64,000 nt of DNA from Antedon bifida. Taxonomy: Eukaryota > Echinodermata > Crinoidea > Comatulida > Antedonidae. A model generated the notes under the pieces. That model worked only from the letters and a program-made list of their open reading frames with translations. It did not search any database and was not told the origin of the DNA. Location of the stretch: positions 5,715,501-5,779,500 of the forward strand of contig OY727093.1 of assembly GCA_963402885.1 (NCBI GenBank), given 5' to 3'. The translations under genes were made by a program, and so were the position numbers. Positions 12,701 to 22,652 of this stretch are shown here, in pieces; the stretch's first letter is position 1, and each line of letters begins with the position of its first letter.

Positions 12701-15700
12701 TTTAAAAACTTAAAATTAAATCAATATTTTTGATTTCTTAATGTGTATCTGAGTTTTTAAATGGCAAGACAATTCCCAACGATCACCAAATACTAGACAA
12801 ATTATTTCTATTAGAAACTTGCTTGATATTCTATCAGTTCTGTATTTATATCGTTGAAGCGGAATTTATGTCGGGTTGAAGTAGAATTATGTCCTTTTTT
12901 TTTAAGCCGTTTAAAATAGATAGCAAGTGAAAGTGATACTTGTATCTTGTATTGAAGGCCGTAATTGTCTTGGAATTGCATTCTAGTGACAAATATTGTC
13001 GTAAAGAACGCAATTAATTACGTTAACTTGAGTTTCTGTCAGTACTGGTATTTTTAAAATTCTAAATTTAAAACGAGTCGTTTGTTAATATTCATGTGTT
13101 ATACTGTACCTTTTATTTTACATTTTATATTTTTAAAATTGCATATTGCACTATAAAGAATTTCAACAATTGTCAATGTAAAAAAAAATACAATGTAGAA
13201 ACCGCTAGTAGTAGCTGTACACGTCAGGTATAAATGTCTGGGGCACATTAACAAAATGTTATGCATTTAGTTTGTGGAGATATACCATTTCAAAATCCTG
13301 GATGTATCACTTAGTTTAATTTTCTGGAAGCAAATCCATACCTCATCATTGCTATTCAAATTATGCATAGCAAGTCAATCGTCAACACAATTTATGTGGA
13401 ATAAAAAAGTAATATTGCATTTTGATGTAAATTCTAATATATTTTGTTATTACTGAGGTTTAAATCAGATTTGTAGTTTTTGAGCGGATGTGTGAAAATC
13501 GTGTCGTTAGAATAATGACTACCCTCATTTATAATGTATTTTTTCTTAATATTTTTCTCTTCGGTTATCTAATATGTTTACAAATTGTATAGTTTCTAGT
13601 TTTGTTTGGTGATTGAAACTGATTTATCGATTTTTAAATTAAAGTTTAAAAGGAAACTATGCTATAAATTCCAAGGTCTATTTTTTAATATGCGATGTTA
13701 TTAAAAATATTTTTAGATGTGGAAGGTATTGGCTTGCAAATTCAGCTTGGTTTTTTTTTTAGTTCAGCCAAAGTTCTTTGCTTATAGTTTAGTGTACCCA
13801 CTAATTTAAGCATGTCTTGAATTAGTGGATGCCCCGTCATTAATTTTATTAGAATTTAAACATAATAAAAATAAATTTCTACAATTTAAAACATTTTCTA
13901 AAAAATTCACTTGTTGTAAAGTTAAGAAAAGCTATTTAATGTTTTATATTAATAAAATGTAATCTGCTCACTCATCACCCTTTTGTACTTTTTATAAATT
14001 CTTTTTATTTATTTCTTTTGTTTTATTCTGTCATTTCTTTTTCCCTATTCTTGCAGCCCACTTACAGGGACAGAGACCAGGTATGCTATACCCCTTATTA
14101 TTTATTCTGCCTGTTATATTCCATGTTTACCTTTCTACTAATATTTTTGTTTAGTTTGTGGAATTGTTTTGTAGTAGTAGAGTCCTTCTGCCTGAATTTC
14201 CAAATTCCAACTTAAGCTCTGTCTACACTATCAAACTTTATGTGACAAGAAAGTGTGAAGTGCCCATATATGGACATGATAATGTATCACTACCATATTT
14301 GGATATATCACTACCATATTTAGGCACTTTCTTTGTCAAATTTGTTTGATAGGGTAGACAGAGCTTATTCTTTATGTTTTATAGATTAATATTGAATGTA
14401 ATTTTCCTTGTGTTTTTTATAAAATGTGGGACATAATTTTAGCTAGAGTATATCTATTCTATGTGTGTGTTAATTTGGTGTATAGTATTTGGATTATTAT
14501 ATACATAAGAATGTAACAATTGATTGTCATCATTTCTATTAAATATATATTTAATAGCTATGTAAAAATTGTTATTGTATTAACATACTATTTTGTATTT
14601 GTTATTTACTGATTAGTTTCTGTGATTGCATTTAATTCTTTATAATTTGTAAAGAATTGATTAATGAATGAATGTTTTTGGTGATTTGGTATAGTATTTT
14701 GGTTGGTTTAGTAAACTTTGTATTATCTGATTTGCAATAAGGTGTATTGTATTTATGGAATACTTTATTTAGAGAAATAGCTAATTCCCCTTAGTCCTTT
14801 TGTTATATGTATATTTGTTCTTTGATATTAATTTGCATTAATATATGAATTAAGTATTATTACGGTTTAGATATGAATTGAATTCTATTTGAATAATGGT
14901 TATCATGACCACGCTTTTATAATTAGAGAAGATTTATGTGTTTGGGTGTCTGAACCCATCTTCTGCATGTTCATACTGTACCATTGAATATTTCTTGTGG
15001 GAGGAACCAGAAGATATTATGAATAACAGTAGATATTACAATAGGAATGGAGAATAGTGAAAGTACTGTATGTAGTAGGTTACTTGAATGATATATAATG
15101 CTTTATCTCTCTTTTTTCCCCATATCTGGTAATTTAGGTACAGCACCCAATATATCAACGAATAGTGCACTGTCAGGGTTAGCAGGGCTACAAGCCCTAA
15201 AAGGTGCGCATAGCACGTTTAATTTACCACTTAAGTGTTATTTCTCACTTTTTGAAATTGTGTTGCACTTTCAACCTGGCCAGGTGTCTAATCATAAACT
15301 GATTATTAATATTATTATTATTATTATTATTATAAATTTTAAAGATATTTTGTTACTTATCTCTTTCCAATTAAAGACCATTTCTATGTCATTTTAATGA
15401 ACAAAACATACAAGTGCTCTTTAATTAGAAGGCATGAATTTGAAATTTAAATTTGGATACACTTGGCCAATACAATTTGTCTTTTGGGGAAATTTCTTCA
15501 TTTTTTTTATAGCATGCCTCTTTTATAAGTTGTATTATCTTCCACGTTGCATGGTTCCGGATTCCAATTTGGTTGCTAGTTTTGTCCTCTATTCACTATC
15601 TATTTGCACCTTGTAGTCAATTGAATTGCTGGTTGGTTCCACTTCACTATTACAAATTGTGTTTAAACAAAATCATATTAAGTAGAATAGTATTTATGTT

Positions 15701-18700
15701 GTTGCAGACCAATTTATAATTGATAAATTCCGAATTTCGCAATGAATAGTATATTGACACAGGTTTAAAGCCATAACATGGGTAATTTTCTTATACCATT
15801 GTTCTTGCTGGTTTAGGCAATGCAATTATAATATATATATATAATTATGACTAAATTCAGGTGGTGGTATGATAATGTGGGTCAGTATTATTATGTCTTC
15901 TTTGACATTTACATATTTTTATTGTTTGCGTGATTCACATTGTTTTATGCATGCATTTGACACATATTTTAATTATTGATTTCCCTCTCTTATCTTTCAA
16001 CTCGCATGTTTATCATTCATTTTGTACATAAATATTGATATTAATAGTTTTGTTATTATTAGAATAACGACTTTGACAGACAAACATGCTTATAACAATG
16101 ATTTTAATATACATTAATCTGTCATTGAAATGGTAAAGTGTTGTCGTCCTTGAAACTACTCATCAAACTAATATAAATCCTTTAGTTTGAGAGTATTACA
16201 TATAATTTTTTATGATCACTCTCAAGCTGATATCAGCCAAAGATATCAACAAAAGTGAAAGTAAAATTATTTTTAATTAAAGATTTTATAAGAACATAGT
16301 AAAAGCAACAAAGTTTGAAAATTTCATTGATGATCATGATCATATTGAAGTCCAACTCAGAGCTATCTTTGCTATTGCTAAATTTAAAAGCAAAAAAAAA
16401 CATGGTCATATTGAAGTCCGGCTCTGAGCTATCTTTGCTATTGCTAAATTTAAAAGCAAAAAAAAAAATGATCATATTGAAGTAAATGGCGGGCTCCCTG
16501 CTGTTGATTGCAAATTGAAGTAAAACATTTTTAAAAAGTCCAACTTGGAGCGATCTTTGCTATTGTTAAATTTAAAAGCAAAACAAAATATGGTCATATA
16601 AATAAGAATAAATAAATATTGAAGTCCAACTCAAAACTATCTTATGAATTTAAAAGTAATGTACAAATTGTGGGATTATTAGTTTCAGCAATATTGCTGT
16701 CCAGTTTCTCTGATAATGATGTATTATTATAGCCTTCATTATTTTCAATTCAATTTTTGCAGGAATCTCTTTATTAATCCAGTAATTATAAGCATTTTCC
16801 CCTATCTTTATGTGTAGGTTCAATAGGCCCAACAAATACATCAAATGCGCTTTCTGGTTTGACGGGATTACAAGGATTAGCAGGTAAGTGACCTTTGACA
16901 TAACGTCTGTCCAGCTACTGTATCAGACTTGAGGTTTGCTATGTTTTGCAATATAAAAACTGAAATTGGTTTGTTCCATATTTAGAATTTTTAAATTTTT
17001 TAGAAGCAACAATAAAGTAAAAAATACCAAAGAAATAATTTTCCAAAATAAAATAACTTTTACTCACAGCAATTTCAATTCTAATTTCATATCTGGTGAT
17101 ATATTGTTTTTATTTCATCCTATTAAAATCTGAGGTTGTTTTACAATATGTATATATAATTATTTTTTCTTTGCACTGAATGCAACATGGATTCTATTCA
17201 CATCCAACTGTTTGCACAATTATACTGACACTGTTCATCAGCTATGGAATCTATACCAAATTCCTTTTTCATTTTTTTTGTTATCATGAAGACCCACTAC
17301 TAATTATCTCTTTAATCTTTGAAAAATCGCCACTACTCATAAGACAATTAAAACAAAAATTATATTAGCCAAAAAAAAAAACATTTTGTTTTAAACAATA
17401 TTTATTTAAAATAATATTTTTAAAATCACCACTACTCATAAAACAATAAGAAACAAAAATTATATTAACAAATAAAAAACAATTTTTGTTTTTAAACAAT
17501 ATTAATTTAAATATTTGGTTGAGTAAGTGTTTAACAAAACAAAAGGTAAATTTAGCAAGACATTGCTTAGCAACACATAACAATGTGTATCCTATGTGAC
17601 AGCTGGTCATATTCTCAAGGATGTACATTTTGCCACATTCATGTTAATATCAACCATAACATAATGGATTTTTTTTTAGATTTATGATAATTATTATAAT
17701 AATCATATATATTTCAGATTTGTAAAATGAACAAATCGATCAAAACAATTTAATTTTTATATATACACATTTATTGAAATTTATATAATTAATAAAAGAG
17801 ATAGTGGGTTTTTGTAATTAAACATTTTATTTCATAAAGAATTTAAAATAGATTCATCATACCCTGCTTAAACCTGATACACTGATTGCTGTGTTTAATC
17901 AAATAATTACTAATAACAAACTGATTCTTTATGTATATACATACAAATAACATATATGTATATATATATATATATGCTAATTAGCCTCTTTCTTTTTTTT
18001 TATGTTCATAGTATGATAACAAACTGTGTTTTTTTGGTTTATTTTGTGCAACCCTTTTAACATTCTGATAACAGGACCGTGAGGTGAACGTCCCCTTTAA
18101 ATAAAACCGAAAAGAAAATATTCGATAAAAATTTGAGAATATTTTGGCAACACATTTTAATGTAGTGTATTATTAATACAGTTTGTGCTTCAGCTATTAT
18201 GTGTTGCCAGCTTTAGGGAGATGTTTGCCCTGGTTTTTAAACGTCTTTTTTGAAAATGATAATTTTTTATTAATTATTGCCATTATTGTTGTTTATTGTT
18301 ATTACTATTATTATTCTTGTTATTATTGATGCATGTTGTTGTGTTGACCTATGAACTTTCCACTCATGACCTTTCAACTTTGGAAGGTACAGGAATGACG
18401 AGTTTGACCGGGGTGAATGGATTTGGGACGCCTTCCACTAATGGCGCAACCGGACCTAGTGTAGATCTTTCCACACTATCACAGGCCTATTCTGGAATCC
18501 AACAATACACAGGTGCGTTTTTTCACTCGGCCAGTTAAAAAAATTTGGGTGGCGACGATGAGGACACAAGACGCCAGTATGCCTTCAACGGGTGAACGTA
18601 ACAAATCACAATTTCCACACTGATAGCCAACAGACATGTCGTACAAAGTCTAATATATCCTGAAAATGTTACCAAAGCAATCATTTTAAGTCTCAAGAAT

Positions 18701-21700
18701 AATCAAGTGTACCAAATCAAATTCAATGAATGTTTGTTTTATTTTATAATTTATACAAATTTCTCAATTTGGTCTTCGTTTGTCTTTTGTATTTTTAATT
18801 TTTCATCCAAAAACACCCAGTTGTTTCATTCCTGTACAAGGCCAAAATTTTAATCCAGGGATAAAATCCTAAAATAAATTATTCAAATCCAAATTTTTCA
18901 AACATTAAAAAATAATAATAATTTTGCCCGATTATGTATTTATTTTTCCTGGTTACCCGTTTCACCTCGCTATTATTTTACGTTTCTTGCATGTTAGTTT
19001 TTTTGTGTACATTTCCTTCTTTTTCCGTTTGAGCTTATTTTTTCGCTCTGCTCCTTTTATACTCTGGTTAATGCATGGACGTGTTGTCGTTGGTTTTCTA
19101 ACAATGTTGACGCACTGTTAACGCGGACAAGTTTATGTTTTAGTTTGCCTTGAATTATTAATCGATTGCTTGGTAGCCAATCACATTTGCGGTTTTTTTG
19201 TTTTGACATTCTCAAACATTATTCTGCTCTTCTGCTCCGAACACATCTTGCGATGTTTTCTTCTGAAGAAAACTGAGCAATTGTTGTACGGAGCGAGACT
19301 ATTCGTGTGTGCGTGTGAATCGTTTACCCATTGTGGATGGCGCCATTCTTTATAATCTTTTTAACTTGGCCCAAAACAACAAATATTAACACTGAATCCT
19401 ATTTAACACCTTCATATTTATATTATTTTATGTGATAATGATTTATATATTTTTATATTTGTTAATAGTTTATTACAATTGGTTATATATAGTCTTTATA
19501 ACATACTACTGCTTCTCTTATTATCAACCTATCATATTCCTCCTAATTCAAAACTGGTTTTCTTATATACTTTTTCTGTTATCCAAATTTCTCTGAACTG
19601 TACTATATTTTTTCTGGTTTAAAAACAAATTCAAGAAGTATATGGTAATTAGATAAGTTCTTCAATTAAAGATACATTGAATTAAAGACAACTTTGGATC
19701 AATCCATTCTGGATCAACATTAAATAAAGCCAATTAAAAAATTATGCATTAAAATTGTTAAAAGGTACCCTGAATGACAGTATCTTACTTTGGCACAAAG
19801 GTCATCTTTGAAATTGAAATTAAAACTGAATTAAAAAATGAATTCTGGTCTTTTATTGGAAGCCAGGATGTGTAGTACTTGGCACCCATAATCATAAATG
19901 GGTACCAAGTTACTTTATTATTATTATTGAAAACTCAGTTCTGGGTTCATCATAATAATCTTTATAAATGACTCGAGGGTTTTACAAATAATATTCATTG
20001 ATATATTGTAATAATAAACTAAGTGATGAAAGGCCATAAAATATACCGTAATGACAAATTGTTGTTGTGATGGTCTCCATGGCAACAAATGTACTTTCAA
20101 CTATACTGTTGCCATATTGCTATTAAATAAAATGCTTTCTTTTTGTCATTATTTTTGGTACATTAGCACAATTTCCAAATGGCTTTGGAACAACATTCAC
20201 ACAACAACCTGTGCCAACAAAACAACGAGAAGGTTAGTGCGATCAAAGTAAAATCCATTTTATATTTGATGGATAGTATTGTAATAACACATGTCACTTC
20301 AAGTTTAAAGCAAATCCAACTTTATGTGACAAAAAAATGTGATGTGCCCATATATGGACATACTGATGTCATATCACTACCATATTTAAGCATATCACTA
20401 CCATATTTGGGCATGTCACACTTTTTTTCTAAAACTAGTTTGATGGTGTAGACATAGCTTTAGAGCTGCTCTTGTAGATGTAGTCGCTATTGGAGAAGGA
20501 AGAAGCAAGAATTCATTTTGGATACCATCCAGTAAAGTTTATACCCCATTGTTTACTCTGGTCGCCAGACCTGGCCAATAATCAATGAAATTGACAAAAA
20601 AAAACAAAAAACGACAAGCAACTAGCCTTAAAGAATTCACTGATAATTTTCTAATATCTATCCCCATCTCTAAACAATTCATACAACATTTTGTTGCAAG
20701 CCCTAAGAGATTATAGTAGGTCACAAATATATAATACTATTTATACATTCGTTGCCACCTTGCATGCAAATTTGTATTCACATTTTTTGGCCTAGTTTTT
20801 TTTAACTAGAGTTCATAAACCCAGATAATAATTCAACAATTCCATACACATACGCTATGTGACGCACATAGCACACTTAGTTGCAAAATGGCCAATTATT
20901 AAGATTATCAAATACATGTTAGAGAAACACGAGGGAAAATAAATGATTACAATGTATACAATTTTAAGTACACATTATTTACCGTGATTAGTTCTAATTT
21001 AAAGGTAATAAATATATAGAATTAGTCATCAATCAAAATTTACAAAACTCTGTATAATTCTCGTAAGTTATTGCATATTATACATAGTTTTACAAGAGTT
21101 TGTCTTTCTCTTGATAACGTTAAGGTTTCACAAATATATTTTAAGAAATGAAAAAGTCGTGAAATATCTATATTTATCCCTGAAAAAAAGTATATTACCG
21201 TATTATTCAGCTAAATATAGTGCTATTTGGTATAGAGAGCTTACAACATGAAATGTTTCATAAGAAGTACACCTATATCTTTTATACTAATAATTAACCC
21301 CTACAATTGCTATAGCACAGATCCAAAGCTTGTCACTTCCTCGCACATAATAGTTTAACCTTATATTTGATGTGCCCATATATGGACACAATGGTGTCAT
21401 ATCACTACCATATCTGGGAATATCACTAGCATATTTGGACACATCAAATTTTTTTGTCACATAATGTTTGATAGTATAGACAAAGCTTTATATTAATTTA
21501 TATAGATATTTATTTAATATTGTATTGTATTACTTTTATAAACAGAATTTCAGAATACTATTTTTAGTCCCTGTTCCCAATTACCATAGTGTAACAATAG
21601 GATTAATGTACCATACTATTGTATAGGTAGGCAGTCTGGAATTTATTTTACTATTGATGCTTATTGTCACATTAAGGAGCTGCCAATTCACGTCACTCAA

Positions 21701-22652
21701 GTCCCCAGATAGTGCATATTCAACAACGTTCCACTGCTCTCTGACACACAGTCTACTTTTGCTGACCAGTATTATTTTCAACCTAATTGAATATATTTTA
21801 TGTTTGTTATACAGTTAATGGTATGGTGTTTTTTTTTTCGTCTACCTCCAGGGCCTGATGGTGCCAATCTGTTCATCTATCACTTGCCACCAGAGCTCCA
21901 AGATGCCGACCTAGTTCAGATGTTTGCACCCTTTGGAAATGTTGTCAGCGCAAAAGTATTTATAGACAAAAAGACAAACCTCAGTAAATGTTTTGGTAAG
22001 AAGTTTTATCATTTCATTTTTAAAAATACTGATAATACTGTAGTAGATACAGCTGAAATGAATCAGGCATGATCTAAATAGGAATATGATACAATAGTTG
22101 CAAAGGTCTGTGTGTGTTTAGAAGCAGCATCTATTGTTTTACCTATTATAATATGGTGGGTTTACTGCTCTGAGACCAAGCCTGAGTACTCGTTTGTATT
22201 CTACGAACTTCCCTTATTATGACATGCCATTTTCAAACTAGGAAACAGCAGTCAATGTGTTAGTAATCCTGACACTAACAGGAAAATTTCTTCTGCGTTA
22301 GACTGAAAACAATCCTTTTGTTCAGAACCCCATTTGATCACCCAGTCCACGATAGTGCTTGCTTGCGCTAGCCTTCCCCTTTGAGGGAAAAAGAACCCCT
22401 AACAATCATCCTGACTATAGGCTTGCAGTTTGAATTACAGTTCTGGATATGATTAACTTGTAACTCTACTGTGCCCAATGGCCATTTCTCAATGTTTAGT
22501 TGTACAAGGTATAATTTGTACTTTTTACAGGTTTTGTGAGTTTTGATAATCCAACCTCAGCACAGTCAGCAATCACAACAATGAACGGTTTCTCAGTGGG
22601 CTCAAAGAGGCTTAAAGTGCAATTGAAACGTAACAAGGAAAAACCATATTAA
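656..22652 (+). CDS. CELF: CELF (CUGBP Elav-like/Bruno) RNA-binding protein, 3' part, 12 coding exons
   Basis: CELF proteins bind GU-rich RNA in nucleus and cytoplasm and control alternative splicing, translation and mRNA decay. Exons: 656-799, 3603-3675, 6485-6658, 8453-8530, 11032-11097, 14057-14080, 15138-15203, 16818-16883, 18387-18512, 20167-20232, 21852-21995, 22531-22652. Joined, they give 382 codons plus stop with no frame break. The protein starts at the RRM2 end ([11 protein letters not shown], then a KEKEQKR segment) and passes through a Gln/Ala/Ser/Thr/Gly linker of about 245 residues. It ends in a full RRM3 (about residues 299-376; RNP2 LFIYHL, RNP1 KCFGFVSF) and the family C-terminus KRLKVQLKR...KPY. 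The stretch QAYSGIQQY before RRM3 is also a CELF signature. RRM1 and most of RRM2 must lie upstream of base 1. Paralogue assignment is not resolved; the tail looks closer to CELF1/2 than to CELF3-6. Confidence 0.95.
1109..1260 (-). mobile_element. Foldback MITE, copy 1
   Basis: It begins aagctctgtctac and ends tagactgagctt. Inside are two direct copies of a CCCAAATATGGTAGTGATAT unit and an inverted CCATATATGGGCATATCAC, so almost the whole element can fold back. It lies in a CELF intron. About six bases of the left terminal repeat are missing. Confidence 0.85.
2967..3540. repeat. 86-bp minisatellite, about 6-7 units
   Basis: The motif GGTTTAAGCTAATCTACTT (later GGTTTAATCTAATC) recurs at 3056, 3142, 3228, 3314, 3397, 3483 and 3527, mostly 86 bp apart. 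Each unit also carries TATTCCAGATCAGTATGCTA and GGTAGCATAG. The last unit is shortened to about 44 bp, and a diverged unit precedes at about 2967. Confidence 0.9.
3603..3675 (+). CDS. CELF: CELF exon: poly-Ala/Thr linker segment
   Basis: This 73-nt exon enters in phase 0 and leaves in phase 1. Its acceptor is tttctccacag and its donor gtaaga. It encodes [13 protein letters not shown] followed by [11 protein letters not shown] and changes the gene to the phase-1 register that all later exons keep. An 86-bp minisatellite ends about 60 nt upstream of the acceptor. Confidence 0.85.
3676..6484 (+). other. CELF intron with an inverted-repeat element
   Basis: The only structure recognised is the roughly 400-bp element at 5914-6316. 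The frames at 5447-5793 on both strands show no family features. Confidence 0.65.
5914..6316. mobile_element. ~400-bp element with ~60-bp imperfect terminal inverted repeats
   Basis: The left end reads TTTAACGGACAACTTGACTG, then AGAACCATATTTTAAC and ATGTATTAAGGATGTATAT. The right end is the reverse complement with few mismatches (ACATCCCTAATACATTGTTG, ...GGTCAAGTTGTCCTTTAA). The centre includes GC-richer sequence (gtgacggctgtacggtgaacgcgcacgg) and no open reading frame, so it is a non-autonomous DNA-transposon-like element. Confidence 0.8.
6485..6658 (+). CDS. CELF: CELF exon: Gln-rich linker with 12-Ala tract
   Basis: This 174-nt phase 1-1 exon has acceptor tttttgcag and donor gtaagg. It encodes [14 protein letters not shown], a run of 12 alanines written with mixed GCN codons (so not a pure triplet expansion), then [19 protein letters not shown] second AG eight bases inside would shift the frame, so the first AG was chosen. 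Confidence 0.92.
6659..8452 (+). other. CELF intron, nothing recognised
   Basis: AT-rich intron. The minus-strand frames at 7511-8130 look random, with no domains and no splice support. Confidence 0.6.
8453..8530 (+). CDS. CELF: CELF exon: Ser/Thr/Asn linker segment
   Basis: This 78-nt phase 1-1 exon has acceptor gtcattccag and donor gtctga, which is weaker than its neighbours. It encodes [20 protein letters not shown] and then GYASQ. Skipping it would keep the frame, as for all linker exons here. Confidence 0.85.
8531..11031 (+). other. CELF intron with a shortened foldback element
   Basis: It contains the deleted foldback copy at 9936-10038. The frames at 8707-9551 are AT-rich translations without motifs. 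Confidence 0.6.
9936..10038 (-). mobile_element. Foldback MITE, copy 2 (internally deleted)
   Basis: Both ends of the family are present (aagctctgtctacactatca ... agtttgatagtgtagacagtagct), but only one internal ATATGGTAGTGATATG unit remains. It is about 103 bp, against 152-170 bp for full copies. Confidence 0.85.
11032..11097 (+). CDS. CELF: CELF exon: 66-nt repeat-type linker exon 1
   Basis: This 66-nt phase 1-1 exon has acceptor gcttttaacag and donor gtgtgg. It encodes a Thr/Asn/Ser stretch followed by [11 protein letters not shown], similar in length, phase and sequence to the exons at 15138 and 16818. A foldback element begins about 54 nt after the donor. Confidence 0.85.
11151..11318 (-). 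mobile_element. Foldback MITE, copy 3
   Basis: The copy has an eroded left terminus (gtctgactacactatcaaac) and an intact right terminus (gatagtgtagacagagct). The usual two ATATGGTAGTGATATG units and the inverted TATATATGGGCACATCAC are present. It starts about 54 nt after the donor of the CELF exon at 11032. Confidence 0.88.
11319..14056 (+). other. CELF intron remainder
   Basis: It carries foldback copy 4 (12036-12194). Nothing else was recognised; the short frames at 12260 and 13274 lack supporting features. Confidence 0.6.
12036..12194 (+). mobile_element. Foldback MITE, copy 4
   Basis: It runs from atgctctgtctacactatca to tagtgtagacagagctt and is in the opposite orientation to copies 1-3: TTTATGTGACAAAA at the left, CAAACTAGTTTGATAG at the right. 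The internal palindrome is intact. Confidence 0.9.
14057..14080 (+). CDS. CELF: CELF 24-nt microexon
   Basis: This 24-nt phase 1-1 exon lies between acceptor ctattcttgcag and donor gtatgc. It encodes HLQGQRP with a split codon on each side. The splice signals are strong and the frame continues exactly. It can be included or skipped without a frameshift. No homologue was recalled for the peptide. Confidence 0.72.
14214..14366 (+). mobile_element. Foldback MITE, copy 5
   Basis: It begins aagctctgtctacactatca, ends agggtagacagagctt and is flanked by TTA on both sides, compatible with a short TA-containing target duplication. It starts 133 nt after the CELF microexon. Confidence 0.9.
14367..15137 (+). 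other. CELF intron, nothing recognised
   Basis: AT-rich sequence between foldback copy 5 and the exon at 15138. No repeat or coding segment was identified. Confidence 0.55.
15138..15203 (+). CDS. CELF: CELF exon: 66-nt repeat-type linker exon 2
   Basis: This 66-nt phase 1-1 exon has acceptor taatttag and donor gtgcgc. It encodes [20 protein letters not shown]. The [12 protein letters not shown] pattern is shared with the exons at 11032 and 16818, pointing to exon duplication. Confidence 0.85.
15303..15335. repeat. (ATT)n microsatellite
   Basis: Nearly perfect run of ATT triplets with one interruption, within a CELF intron. Confidence 0.9.
16334..16655. repeat. ~67-bp tandem repeat, about 4 imperfect units
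   Basis: The core ATTGAAGTCCAACTCAGAGC followed by TATCTTTGCTATTGC and AAATTTAAAAGCAAAA recurs at about 16345, 16411, 16536 and 16620. A non-matching spacer (16480-16535) interrupts it, and the last unit is truncated. Confidence 0.85.
16818..16883 (+). CDS. CELF: CELF exon: 66-nt repeat-type linker exon 3
   Basis: This 66-nt phase 1-1 exon has acceptor tatgtgtag and a consensus donor gtaagt. It encodes [20 protein letters not shown]. It is the closest relative of the exon at 15138: NALSGL-GLQ-L aligns without gaps. Confidence 0.87.
16884..18386 (+). other. CELF intron with a direct repeat
   Basis: It holds a two-copy direct repeat (17322-17515) and a short TA run near 17953-17975. No coding segment was seen apart from the start of the next exon. 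Confidence 0.6.
17322..17515. repeat. ~95-bp direct repeat, two copies
   Basis: CACTACTCATAAGACAATTA with AACAAAAATTATATTA, then an A-run and TTTTAAACAATATT, occurs at 17330 and again at 17430 with small changes. This may be a tandem duplication or two copies of a short element. Confidence 0.8.
18387..18512 (+). CDS. CELF: CELF exon: linker ending in QAYSGIQQY motif
   Basis: This 126-nt phase 1-1 exon has donor gtgcgt. The acceptor tttggaag has a modest pyrimidine tract, so the left edge is the least certain of the gene. It encodes [18 protein letters not shown], then a short Thr/Gly spacer and [15 protein letters not shown], which matches the segment before RRM3 in CELF proteins. Confidence 0.85.
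18513..20166 (+). other. CELF intron, nothing recognised
   Basis: No repeat or domain-bearing frame. The short plus frames at 18924 and 19170 are cysteine- and phenylalanine-rich and look random. Confidence 0.55.
20167..20232 (+). CDS. CELF: CELF exon: Gln/Pro/Thr linker preceding RRM3
   Basis: This 66-nt phase 1-1 exon has acceptor ggtacattag and donor gttagt. It encodes [21 protein letters not shown], the last linker segment. It ends in a Lys-Gln-Arg-Glu run like the KEGPEG or QREGP lead-in to RRM3 in other CELF proteins. A degenerate foldback copy starts about 70 nt downstream. Confidence 0.85.
20301..20460 (+). mobile_element. Foldback MITE, copy 6 (left end eroded)
   Basis: The left terminus is degenerate. 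The body (TTTATGTGACAAAAAAATGT, CCCATATATGGACATACTGA, two CACTACCATATTT units) and the right end (agtttgatggtgtagacatagctt) match the family. It lies between the CELF exons at 20167 and 21852. Confidence 0.85.
20461..21851 (+). other. CELF intron remainder
   Basis: Apart from foldback copy 7, nothing was recognised. The minus frames at 20539 and 21581 have no recognisable features. Confidence 0.55.
21325..21488 (+). mobile_element. Foldback MITE, copy 7 (diverged)
   Basis: It begins aaagcttgtcac and ends gatagtatagacaaagctt. The GATGTGCCCATATATGGACA core and the two ATCACTA-CATAT units are present with more substitutions than in other copies, suggesting an older insertion. Confidence 0.78.
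21852..21995 (+). CDS. CELF: CELF exon: first part of RRM3
   Basis: This 144-nt phase 1-1 exon has acceptor ctacctccag and donor gtaaga. It encodes [20 protein letters not shown] (RNP2 in beta 1, then helix 1), continues through [20 protein letters not shown] and stops inside RNP1 (SKCF). The intron within RNP1 is at the site usual for CELF genes. Confidence 0.96.
21996..22530 (+). other. CELF intron inside RRM3
   Basis: A 535-nt intron splitting RNP1. Ordinary sequence, no repeat recognised. Confidence 0.7.
22531..22652 (+). CDS. CELF: CELF terminal coding exon: end of RRM3
   Basis: The acceptor is ctttttacag. It completes RNP1 (GFVSF), then [16 protein letters not shown], and ends [15 protein letters not shown] with TAA at 22650-22652. 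Five nucleotides after the stop comes CAG|gtaagt (cut after 22657), so the exon probably ends there and splices to a 3'UTR exon. The stop would lie too close to that junction to trigger nonsense-mediated decay. Confidence 0.95.

Larger units (their letters stand above)
15204..16817 (+). other. CELF intron with microsatellite and tandem repeat
   Basis: It contains a short ATT-type microsatellite (about 15303-15335) and a tandem repeat of about 67 bp (16334-16655) lying about 160 nt before the next exon. The frames at 15098-15616 are read-through of the preceding exon or random. Confidence 0.65.
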
